In this document: piece after piece, positions 46,270-54,318 of the stretch
How positions within the stretch are numbered: position 1 is the first letter of the stretch
Layout of the letters: every line of letters starts with the position of its first letter
Source: an uncultured Oscillospiraceae bacterium
GTDB lineage: Bacteria; Bacillota; Clostridia; Oscillospirales; Acutalibacteraceae
Length of the DNA: 64,000 nucleotides
NCBI GenBank assembly: GCA_958366985.1
Contig: CATXDC010000003.1
Coordinates: 62,001-126,000 of the forward strand
Direction: 5' to 3'
Made by a program: the position numbers and the translations under genes
Notes under the pieces: generated by a model
Seen by the model: only the letters and a program-made list of their open reading frames with translations
Databases searched by the model: none
Told to the model about the DNA's origin: nothing

Positions 46270-46749
46270 TTATGAATTGGATTTTATCCTGTTTTTATAT
46301 ATGCGGTTTAATATAAAGAATACAGCCGATATAAAAAGTATTCCTGCTGCAGCGCCGGTGCTGTCGATAAACATATCAAAAACTCGGCAGGCTCTTCCGG
46401 GAATGAAAAGCTGATGTATTTCATCAGTGACTGCGTAAACTGTGGAAAATATCCACCCGTAAACAAAAGCTTTTCGTTTTAATGTAAATGAAAAAGCACA
46501 AAAGCTTACTGCGCCTAAAAGAGCAAATTCAGAAAAATGAGCTGCTTTTCTTAAAAACACATGGGAAATTTCAAAAGGAATTATGCTGAGAATACGTGAA
46601 AGAAGTCCTTCGCTGAGTTCCTGTGAACCTTCCGCTGACTGAGCCGAAAAAGCGAATATAATGTACATTACCGCTAAGGTTATGGACCAAAGTATAAAAA
46701 GCAGAACATTTCTTTTTTTACCGGTCAAAGCAAAGAGATTATCAGTCAT
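46270..46749 (-). CDS. VanZ family membrane protein
   Basis: 159 aa from ATG 46749 (MTDNLF); a TTG at 46767 is possible but has no RBS. Four membrane segments, VanZ-like: FSAQSAEGSQELS, RKAAHFSEFALLGA, TVYAVTDEIHQLFIPGR, DMFIDSTGAAAG. The start overlaps the end of the solute-binding lipoprotein gene by 8 nt, so translation is coupled. VanZ relatives are linked to envelope or glycopeptide phenotypes; function here unknown. Confidence 0.88.
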   Translation of the reverse strand: MTDNLFALTGKKRNVLLFILWSITLAVMYIIFAFSAQSAEGSQELSEGLLSRILSIIPFEISHVFLRKAAHFSEFALLGAVSFCAFSFTLKRKAFVYGWIFSTVYAVTDEIHQLFIPGRACRVFDMFIDSTGAAAGILFISAVFFILNRIYKNRIKSNS

Positions 46750-48376
46750 AGTATTCACCGTTTTCAAACAGAGGGGCTCCCAAATATGAAGAGTAAGTTA
46801 TTCCTGAACAGTCCGGGGAAAGCGCAAAAGCTCTGTTTCTTGAAACAACGGGATAAACATAATAGTTTTGTACAAGAAATTCTTCGCACTGCTTTGTAAG
46901 AGAAAGTTTTCCGCTGCTGTCAGCACTTAAGGCCTGCTCAGAAAGCTTGTTATAGTTTTCTGAATAAACTCCGTAACCGTTAATGAACATCTTTAAAATG
47001 TCGTCTGTACGGCTTGTTGAAGCTGCAATGGGGGCAAAGGCAATCTGGTAGCCTCCTGAATTTACAGTGCTCATAACGTCTTCAATTGGTACAACGTCAA
47101 TTTTTGCAGAGAAAGATATTCCGAAAACTTCCTGCCATTGTCCTATAACACGTCTGACGTTTTCTTCATCCCTTTCGGTGCAGGTGACTGTTACCTCAAG
47201 GGTTTTCATACCAAGTCTTTTAAGTTCGCTGTCCCAAAGCTGTTTTGCATATGCTGTGTTAGTCTGAGGAAGTGAGATTTTACCGGCAGATTCTCTGTAT
47301 GATTTGCCTCCCAAAAGACAGGCATCGGGAATAACTCCGCCGGCTTCTTTTTCGTCTTCCTTAAGTTCTACGGAAAGAGGACTCATGGCAAGCATAAATG
47401 CCTTTCTTAAATCCGTAGAGGAAAGAGCATATGAGTATCCGCCGTTAATAAGAAATCCCCATGTTTCAGCGGGATAGTATGCAACGCTTTGTTCCTCGCT
47501 GTTAAACTTGTCTGCATTAAGGCTGCTTACCCATGCTGCGGAAAGCTTTGAATCGTTTACCTCTTTGGCAATGTTCTCTTCTCCGGTCTGAATATAAAGA
47601 GTGACTGAAGCTGGTTTTACATATTCAAATTGTGTGTAACTTCCGTTTAATTCATCTTCCTTATTGTAGTTTTTTCTGAGAATAATAGAAGCGTCGTGAT
47701 TCCATTTGGAAAGATAAAAAGCTCCGCAGGAAAGGTAATAATCTACATCCAAGCCGTATCTGCCTTTTGTTGCATTAAAGAAGTCCTCATTGCAGGGCAT
47801 TGCAGCCGAGGTAGCCATAAGATATAAAAACTCATCACTTGGTTTTTCTAAGGTTATTTTTATAGTAAGACTGTCCGGAGTTTCAATTCCGAGCTTCTCC
47901 TTTGAAAGCTCGCCGGAGTTAACCTTTTCGCCGTTCTTTATTATATAAAAATCTTTTGCAAAAGGAGATTTGGTTTCGGGAAGAAGTGTTCGTGTAATAC
48001 CGAAAGCATAGTCGTAAGCAGTTAAATCACCGCTGAAATTAGTGCCCATAATTTCGTTTGTTGTGTCGAGCACATGCCATTTCAGTCCGCTTTTAAGATG
48101 AAATGTATAAACGCATTTATCGGAAGAGATATCCCAGCTTGCGGCAGCTCCCGGAACTATGTTATTGGAACTATCTATTTTTACAAGACTGAGCATTGTA
48201 TTGTAAACTGTAGTTAAAGCGGCATCACCGGTTGCTATCTGAGGGTCAAGACATGTAGGTTCGGCAGAAACAGGATAAGATAAAGCTTTGCCGGTTCCGT
48301 CCTTTTGACCGCAAGCACAGAAAGTCAAAATGATTACTGCTGTCGTTAAGACCAGTGATATGATTCTTTTTCTCAT
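46742..48376 (-). CDS. ABC peptide/solute-binding lipoprotein (family 5, OppA/DppA type)
   Basis: 544 aa. Type II signal peptide with Cys after FCA (residue about 22). SBP family 5: EPTCLDPQIATGDAALTTVYNTML, SDKCVYTFHLKSGLKWH, and ending PVVSRNRAFALSPDCSGITYSSYLGAP. Binds oligopeptides or similar at the cell surface. No permease or ATPase genes are beside it; the only partner is the coupled VanZ gene. Confidence 0.92.
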   Translation of the reverse strand: MRKRIISLVLTTAVIILTFCACGQKDGTGKALSYPVSAEPTCLDPQIATGDAALTTVYNTMLSLVKIDSSNNIVPGAAASWDISSDKCVYTFHLKSGLKWHVLDTTNEIMGTNFSGDLTAYDYAFGITRTLLPETKSPFAKDFYIIKNGEKVNSGELSKEKLGIETPDSLTIKITLEKPSDEFLYLMATSAAMPCNEDFFNATKGRYGLDVDYYLSCGAFYLSKWNHDASIILRKNYNKEDELNGSYTQFEYVKPASVTLYIQTGEENIAKEVNDSKLSAAWVSSLNADKFNSEEQSVAYYPAETWGFLINGGYSYALSSTDLRKAFMLAMSPLSVELKEDEKEAGGVIPDACLLGGKSYRESAGKISLPQTNTAYAKQLWDSELKRLGMKTLEVTVTCTERDEENVRRVIGQWQEVFGISFSAKIDVVPIEDVMSTVNSGGYQIAFAPIAASTSRTDDILKMFINGYGVYSENYNKLSEQALSADSSGKLSLTKQCEEFLVQNYYVYPVVSRNRAFALSPDCSGITYSSYLGAPLFENGEYYD

Positions 48377-48532
48377 TTTCGCACCACCAAAGGAGATTTT
48401 AGCAAAATAATTTTATCATCAGTCAGCCGTTCTTTCAATAGCACAATGGTTACAAAAAAGTTAAAATACGCAATAACAAAGAAATATCCCCAAATAGTAT
48501 TCATTTTATTGATGTGGTTATAACAGAAAAAT

Positions 48533-48561
48533 AAAACGCATCGGTTTTTCCGATGCGTTTT
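48533..48561. terminator. Terminator of the alanine symporter gene
   Basis: AAAACGCATCGG/CCGATGCGTTTT perfect stem; on the minus strand TTTTATTTTT follows. Confidence 0.85.
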
Positions 48562-48584
48562 GCCGTAATTAAAATCACAGATTC

Positions 48585-50012
48585 TTATTCTTTTGTTTCT
48601 TTTCTTGCCTTAGCTTTTAAAGCGTTTGTGCCTGAGCTTTCTTCAAACTCTTTAGTAAGTTTAACTACAACTCCGCTTAAAGCGAGAACGGCTATAAGGT
48701 TTGGTATAACCATAAGTCCGTTGAAGCAGTCTGCAAGAGCCCATACGAGATCGACTTTCAGAGAAGAGCCGATTACAATGAATATAAGAACAAAAACAGT
48801 ATAGGGGATAACAGCTTTTTTACCGAACAGGAATTTAACGTTTGTCTGACCGAAGAAGTACCAGCCGATAATAGTTGAAAACGCAAAGAACAGCATGCAG
48901 ATTGCAATAAAGATTGAGCCTGCGTTTCCGAAGATGGATTTAAAGCCTTCCTGTGCGAGTCCGGCAGCGTCAACCTTTCCGCTCATTCCGAGATCAAGTA
49001 CGCCTGTTGTAAGGATTACGAGAGCTGTAAGGGTGAGGATTATAAATGTGTCAATGAAAACACCCATCATTGCCACAATACCTTGCTCAGACGGATGCTT
49101 AACTTTGGCAATAGCGTGAGCGTGAGGTGTTGAACCCATACCGGCTTCGTTGGAGAAAAGACCTCTTGCAACGCCGTAGCGCATAGCCTTCTGTACTGTG
49201 ATACCGATAACACCGCCTAAAACAGAAGAGGGAGAAAAGGCTCCTACAAAAATCTGTCTGAATGCATCGGGAATATTTTTGAAATTGGCTATAATGATGA
49301 TCATTGAACCGATTATATAGAACACTGCCATAATGGGAACCATTTTTTCAGTAACGGAAGCAATTCTCTTTACGCCTCCGAGGAAAATGATTCCGGCAAA
49401 AACAGCAACTGCAATACCTACATAAATAGGCTCTACACCAAAGGCGTTTTTAAAGGAATCGCCTATGGAGTTGGATTGAACCATATTTCCCATAAAACCT
49501 AAGGCGAAAATAATGAGAACAGAGAAAATAGCAGCAAGAACTTTTCCGAAAGTTCCCTTAAAAGCTGCCCTTATGTAAAATGAAGGACCACCTGTCACTT
49601 CTCCGTTTCGTACAGTTTTGAATTTCTGTGCAAGCACTGCTTCGGAATAAATTGTAGCCATTCCGAAGAAAGCACTCATCCACATCCAGAAAATTGCTCC
49701 GGGACCGCCGGCAATAAGAGCTGTGGCAGCGCCGACAATATTTCCTGTTCCGACCTGTGCGGCTATTGCGGTAGCCAAAGACTGGAAGGAAGACATACCG
49801 CTTCCGTCGGCAGCCTCGCCTTTAAACTTAATGGCTCCGAAAGTAGCCTTAAAAGATGCGCCGAATTTTCTTACCTGAATAAAACGCAGGCGCAGTGTGA
49901 AAAAAATACCTGTTCCGCAAAGAAGAAAGAGCAGAGCAAAATCCCATAAAAAGCCGTTGACTTTTCCAACAGCATCTGTAAGGACTAGCTGAAACTGCTG
50001 TATCCACTCCAT
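48585..50012 (-). CDS. Sodium:alanine/glycine symporter (AGCS family)
   Basis: 475 aa from ATG 50012 (MEWIQQF), with GAGGAG upstream; the in-frame TTG at 50030 overlaps the RBS. About eleven hydrophobic segments and family motifs: GNIVGAATALIAGGPGAIFWMW, FSNEAGMGSTPHAHA. Imports alanine or glycine with sodium. Monocistronic. Confidence 0.93.
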   Translation of the reverse strand: MEWIQQFQLVLTDAVGKVNGFLWDFALLFLLCGTGIFFTLRLRFIQVRKFGASFKATFGAIKFKGEAADGSGMSSFQSLATAIAAQVGTGNIVGAATALIAGGPGAIFWMWMSAFFGMATIYSEAVLAQKFKTVRNGEVTGGPSFYIRAAFKGTFGKVLAAIFSVLIIFALGFMGNMVQSNSIGDSFKNAFGVEPIYVGIAVAVFAGIIFLGGVKRIASVTEKMVPIMAVFYIIGSMIIIIANFKNIPDAFRQIFVGAFSPSSVLGGVIGITVQKAMRYGVARGLFSNEAGMGSTPHAHAIAKVKHPSEQGIVAMMGVFIDTFIILTLTALVILTTGVLDLGMSGKVDAAGLAQEGFKSIFGNAGSIFIAICMLFFAFSTIIGWYFFGQTNVKFLFGKKAVIPYTVFVLIFIVIGSSLKVDLVWALADCFNGLMVIPNLIAVLALSGVVVKLTKEFEESSGTNALKAKARKETKE

Positions 50013-50239
50013 GTGTGCAACACTCCTCAAGTTGATTTTTAAACGTGCCTTTAATTTTACTATACAATATATATAGGTGTCAATAAGAAAACAATGTGTA
50101 TCGGCTTAATCTGCATTGTATATAAAAAGGAGCAATCATGAGCTCCGTTTTTCTGCTGTAAATTTCCGTTTTTGGTATGGACTTGAATAAAAGGCAGTGT
50201 CATAATATCCCATGAAAAAATTAATGGAGAGGTATTTCT

Positions 50240-51646
50240 ATGTATTATTTATTGGCAGCTGCAATAATTGTTGCAGTGGTAATTTTAGTTATCTATTTTT
50301 ATTGGTCAAAGCCATACTTGAAAGAGGAGCAGTCCTTTACAAAAGGTGATGGAAAAGGTATTCGTGTAGGAATTATAAGCGACTCTCAGCTCCCCGGTGA
50401 AGGTAAGCCTTCAAAATGGACGGACAGAGTCGAAAAAGCTCTGGAGCTTGTAAAGAAAAATAAAGCGGATGTTTTGATATATGCCGGAGATTTCACCGAT
50501 GTAGGTACAAAAAAAGCCTGGAAATCTTTTGAGGAGAAATATGAAAAGGTTTTTGGCGATCAGGATATTGTTCCTGTTTTTGTTATGGGAAATCATGATC
50601 ACTGGCTTCCGCCTTTAAACAAAGGTTTTGACATTCCTACTCCTGCAAAAATGCAGAAAAGATTTATGAAGTATACCGGAGAGCATCCATTCAGTCACAA
50701 GGTAGTTAACGGATATCATTTCATAGGCTGGAGTTCTGAAAACGGAAGTTATGATAAATCCTATACAAATACCGATTGGGCAAGAAAGGAAATAGAAAGC
50801 GCAATCAAGCAGTCACCTGATAAGCCTGTATTTGTAATAACTCACCTCAACCCGGAAAATTCCGTTTACGGCAGTGATGAATGGGGAAACAGTGATATAT
50901 ACAGTGTTCTTAAGGACTATCCCCAAGTTATTTCATTTTCAGGACATTCACATTATTCTCTTCTTGATGAAAGATCTATTTATCAGGGTGAGTTTACGGC
51001 AATCAATACACAGAGCATAGATTATATTGAACTTGAATCAGGCAAATTCAACGGCAGTGTTCCATGTGATGCATACGGTGAGAGTATAGCTGATGAAGTT
51101 CCTGCAATCATGATGATGTATGCTGATGAAGGCGGAGTTAAAATAGACAGACTCCATGCTGTAACAGGAGAGAAGATAAAGGACAGCTGGGTAATAAATG
51201 ATCCCTGTGATAAAGCTTCATTCACATATACTGAAGAAAAACGCAGAGCAGAAAACAAAGCTCCTTGGTTTGAAACTGATGCACGGGGAGAAATATATGA
51301 AACGGTAAGCAGTAAAGGCAAACCCATAACGAATGTTGTCTTTACCGCAGCAAAGGATGACGATTTTGTTCATTCATATGCCATTGAATATTTTGACGCT
51401 GAGGGAAACAAACTGGAATTTGAGAAAGCTGATTATGACGGTCATGTGATCAAAAAGGATGGCAAAACTCAGTTTGCTGACAGAACCATTTATTTCTCAT
51501 CATTTATGGTTGGACTCGATAAAATGCCTGAAAAGGAAGAATTACGTCTTACCGGACATATTCCGGAAAATGCAGCATATATAAAAATTTATGCTGTGGA
51601 TTCATGGGGCGAAGAAAGCGAGCCAATAAAAATTAAATTACCATAA
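50240..51646 (+). CDS. Membrane-anchored calcineurin-like metallophosphoesterase
   Basis: 468 aa. N-terminal membrane helix (about 2-21), so the enzyme probably faces outward. Motifs D48-S-Q50, GDFTD, GNHDH, ITHLNP, SGHSH; C-terminal beta-sandwich from about residue 325. Paralog of the partial gene at 2-1279, sharing YAGDFTD/NAGDFTD, the HKV(V/I)NGYHFI segment and KF-TYTEEKR-type linker. GGAGAGG precedes the ATG. It lies directly before the YVS-domain surface protein but with a 404-bp gap carrying that gene's own promoter. Confidence 0.87.
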   Translation: MYYLLAAAIIVAVVILVIYFYWSKPYLKEEQSFTKGDGKGIRVGIISDSQLPGEGKPSKWTDRVEKALELVKKNKADVLIYAGDFTDVGTKKAWKSFEEKYEKVFGDQDIVPVFVMGNHDHWLPPLNKGFDIPTPAKMQKRFMKYTGEHPFSHKVVNGYHFIGWSSENGSYDKSYTNTDWARKEIESAIKQSPDKPVFVITHLNPENSVYGSDEWGNSDIYSVLKDYPQVISFSGHSHYSLLDERSIYQGEFTAINTQSIDYIELESGKFNGSVPCDAYGESIADEVPAIMMMYADEGGVKIDRLHAVTGEKIKDSWVINDPCDKASFTYTEEKRRAENKAPWFETDARGEIYETVSSKGKPITNVVFTAAKDDDFVHSYAIEYFDAEGNKLEFEKADYDGHVIKKDGKTQFADRTIYFSSFMVGLDKMPEKEELRLTGHIPENAAYIKIYAVDSWGEESEPIKIKLP

Positions 51647-51824
51647 AAATACAAATAATATTTAATAAAATGTGTAATATATATAAGGGTAAAAATGTCG
51701 TAATTCAAATAATATAACAATTCGTATTTTTTAATATAAAAAAGATTACGAAAATAACAATAAATCATAAAATATAATTTATAATTTATTCCATGTTTTA
51801 CCATTAAAATATTACAGTATTCGG

Positions 51825-51853
51825 TTGACATTTTTTCCTCTCGGTTCTATAAT
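51825..51853 (+). promoter_or_regulatory. Consensus promoter of the YVS-domain surface protein
   Basis: TTGACA (51825-51830), exactly 17 bp, TATAAT (51848-51853). This predicts a leader of about 190 nt before the ATG at 52051, with an AAACA-GGGA/TCCCTGTTT hairpin near 52004-52030. The rest of 51647-52050 is AT-rich with no gene. Confidence 0.85.
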
Positions 51854-52050
51854 ATGTGTACAATTTACATAAAACAAGTAAAATAGTTTAACATTGTTGT
51901 TAAAACAGAGATGAAGCTGAAAAAAGCAATTAATCTGCTTTGTGCCAATTATTAATTAATATATTTTATACATATTGTAATTTCAAGAAAGCACATGTTG
52001 TCAAAACAAGGGAGTTGAATCCCTGTTTATATAAAAAGGAGGAAGTAAAC

Positions 52051-53814
52051 ATGAAGACCACAAGCAAAAAGTGGACAAAGATTGTTTCCATCATTGTGTC
52101 AGTAGCTATTCTCTGCACAGTTATGGTAGCAGCTCTTGTTCCGTCTTTCGCAGCTGACGAAGTCAACTACGGAAAAGATTCCTACACTCTTGCTGACAAA
52201 GGATATTATGTTTCAATGGGTGTTAACGGAATCAACTACACATTTGTTCAGACAGAGGATAACCAGGAGTTTAGGTTCAGAACAACCTATGACATGATGG
52301 TTAACTTCGATCCTAACAATGTTATGTATGACAATATCAGCTTTACAAACGCTGATGGTATGAAGGATTGCACCATTAATTGGCTCAATGGTTCTCCCAT
52401 GGATGACGGTATTATTGGCGGTAAAGCCGGTGCAGCTACAAAGAGCATGCATAGCTATGAGGCAGAAGTAACTTTCACCAGCGATAAGGCTGCTTCAAGA
52501 GAATCTCTTGTTATGAAGCCTGATTTTACTGTTGATTACCGTTCACTTTCTGTTGATGCTATAGCAGAAGATCCCAGATGGGATAAAGCTGAGAACATCC
52601 ATCAGGAGAAGTTCCCCTTTACAATCACAATCATCGACGCACGCAGCCTTGCTAATACTGTTGCAGACGCTGAGAAGCTTGCAGCTGCTGATGATACCTA
52701 CACAGCAGAGTCCCGTGAAGCTCTTTCAAAGGCAATCGAGACATACAAGACTCCCGGTGCAACACAGACTGAGGTTAACTTTGCAGAGGCACTTATTCTC
52801 CGTGCGGTTGAAAACCTTGAAACACTTCCCGGCGTAACAGTTGAACCTATTGATAGAGAAGCTATTAAGGCAGATCGTCAGGCAGCTATCAACGCAACAG
52901 GAACAGATTACTATGCTTTCAAGGATACAGGCAATTATGTATCCATGGGCGTAAGTGATGTAAATTATACTTTCATTCAGAAGAATGATACAGAGCGTTT
53001 CCAGTTTACAACAGACTTTAACTATCTTATCAACTACGTTGGCAACAGCCTTAGATTCAGAGATATTAAGTTTGTTGATACACAGGGTTCACTTGGCAAC
53101 TACGAGCTTGTATGGCTTAACAATTCAAATCCTGTAGATGGAAAAGTTCTCCACGGTGTAGGCGGCGCAGCTATCAACAACCTTCACAGCTATACTGCAC
53201 AGGTTTCCTTCACAAGTGATAAGGCAGCTTCAAGAGAGGCTGAGGTTATTAAGACAGATCTGAACGTTGACTATCAGTACAACGGTGCAGTTGTATCACA
53301 GTTTGGTCCTTGGGACGATGCAACTGAGAAGTATGCTTACACAATAACAATTATTGATGAGCGTCTTCTTGACGAAACCGTTGAGGAAGCTGAGCAGAAG
53401 CTTGCACGTACAGACCTTTACACAGAGGAATCACTTGCACTTCTTCAGGAATCTGTTGACCTTTACGGTGACGGCGGAATCACTCAGACAGAAATCAACT
53501 ATGCAGAGCTTCTTATAAGAGATGCTATTGCAAAGCTTGATCCTATCGATCCTGTTGATCCCACAGATCCTACTGAGCCTACAGATCCTACTGAGCCCAC
53601 AGATCCTACTGAGCCTACAGATCCCACAGATCCCACTGATCCCACAGATCCTACAGCTCCCACAGACGATACAACACCTTCAGATGACAACGGTTCCGAT
53701 AACGGAACAACAGTTCCCGCAGGTGACACTCTTCCCGTTGCACTTCTCGCTGCACTTGCAGCAGTAGCTGGCGGAGCAGTTATCGTTACAAAGAAAGCTC
53801 GCAAGGATAAATAA
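52051..53814 (+). CDS. Cell-surface protein with two YVS domains, helical repeats and a C-terminal membrane anchor
   Basis: 587 aa from ATG 52051, preceded by AAAAGGAGG. Signal peptide to about residue 33 (PSFAAD). Two copies of the YVS domain (about 50-200 and 294-440): GxYVSMGV, (I/V)NYTF(V/I)Q, a VTFTSDKAASRE segment and an ending (F/Y)TITIIDxR. Each is followed by a single FIVAR-like helical unit. Then a Thr/Pro/Asp-rich linker (about 490-550) and a hydrophobic segment with a KKARKDK tail. No LPXTG is visible; PAGDTLP precedes the segment. With the strong promoter, it is probably an abundant surface protein. Function unknown. Confidence 0.8.
   Translation: MKTTSKKWTKIVSIIVSVAILCTVMVAALVPSFAADEVNYGKDSYTLADKGYYVSMGVNGINYTFVQTEDNQEFRFRTTYDMMVNFDPNNVMYDNISFTNADGMKDCTINWLNGSPMDDGIIGGKAGAATKSMHSYEAEVTFTSDKAASRESLVMKPDFTVDYRSLSVDAIAEDPRWDKAENIHQEKFPFTITIIDARSLANTVADAEKLAAADDTYTAESREALSKAIETYKTPGATQTEVNFAEALILRAVENLETLPGVTVEPIDREAIKADRQAAINATGTDYYAFKDTGNYVSMGVSDVNYTFIQKNDTERFQFTTDFNYLINYVGNSLRFRDIKFVDTQGSLGNYELVWLNNSNPVDGKVLHGVGGAAINNLHSYTAQVSFTSDKAASREAEVIKTDLNVDYQYNGAVVSQFGPWDDATEKYAYTITIIDERLLDETVEEAEQKLARTDLYTEESLALLQESVDLYGDGGITQTEINYAELLIRDAIAKLDPIDPVDPTDPTEPTDPTEPTDPTEPTDPTDPTDPTDPTAPTDDTTPSDDNGSDNGTTVPAGDTLPVALLAALAAVAGGAVIVTKKARKDK
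53540..53664 (+). repeat. Thr-Pro-Asp/Glu coding repeat
   Basis: A run of 9-bp units encoding D-P-T and E-P-T triplets in the surface-protein linker. Probably a wall-spanning stalk; such tracts vary in length by slippage. Confidence 0.8.
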
Positions 53815-53837
53815 AACTTAAATAGTTTTAGCGGTAT

Positions 53838-53870
53838 ACGGTCAGACTGTTAAACGGTCTGACCGTTTTT
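53838..53870 (+). terminator. Terminator of the surface-protein gene
   Basis: ACGGTCAGAC/GTCTGACCGT stem followed by TTTTTG. Confidence 0.85.
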
Positions 53871-54014
53871 GTATGTAAAGACGCTGTGTAATTTTCAATA
53901 AAATTTGCAGATAAGATTTTTCCGTTTATACTGTTGACAAGAAAGAAAAAGGTTTTTATAATAATACTGACAATTTAAAAATTCGCATATGGTTTACCCA
54001 TAAAGACTGTGAAG

Positions 54015-54258
54015 GAAAAAAGACAGGTTGCGCGAGCATCAGAGAGCCGTCGGTTGGTGTGAGACGGCGCCGCAATATTTGTGTATAGCTCATTCCGGAG
54101 TTGCCTGCTTGAAATCATAGGGCAGGACGTATGACTGCGTTACAGGTCAGGACCTTGTTGGAGGTCCATGAGAGCCGCATAAAGCGGCTGAAGTAGGGTG
54201 GTACCGCGTGGAGTATATTATCCTCGCCCCTATACAGTTGTAGGGGGCGGGTTTTTTG
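54015..54258 (+). promoter_or_regulatory. Leucine T-box leader
   Basis: Stem I begins with AGAGAGCC-GTCGGTTGGTG. The specifier loop carries CTC (54089-54091, Leu) within TATAGCTCATTCCGG. The T-box sequence AGGGTGGTACCGCG lies at 54196-54209; its TGGT pairs with the ACCA end of uncharged tRNA-Leu. The terminator hairpin CGCCCCTA/TAGGGGGCG plus T run ends at about 54257. Uncharged tRNA-Leu would favour antitermination and expression of leuAB. Confidence 0.92.
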
Positions 54259-54318
54259 TTTAGCATCGCCCCGTGAAAGGTGAACTAACTTTTTGCGTAG
54301 GAAAAGGAGAAATCAGCA

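Noticed and set aside
53499..53804. Minus-strand VGSVGS-repeat frame
   Set aside because: Shadow of the Thr-Pro-Asp linker repeat of the surface protein; no start signals.
53690..53814. LPXTG sorting signal on the YVS surface protein
   Set aside because: No LPXTG or close variant is present; only a hydrophobic segment with a basic tail after PAGDTLP.
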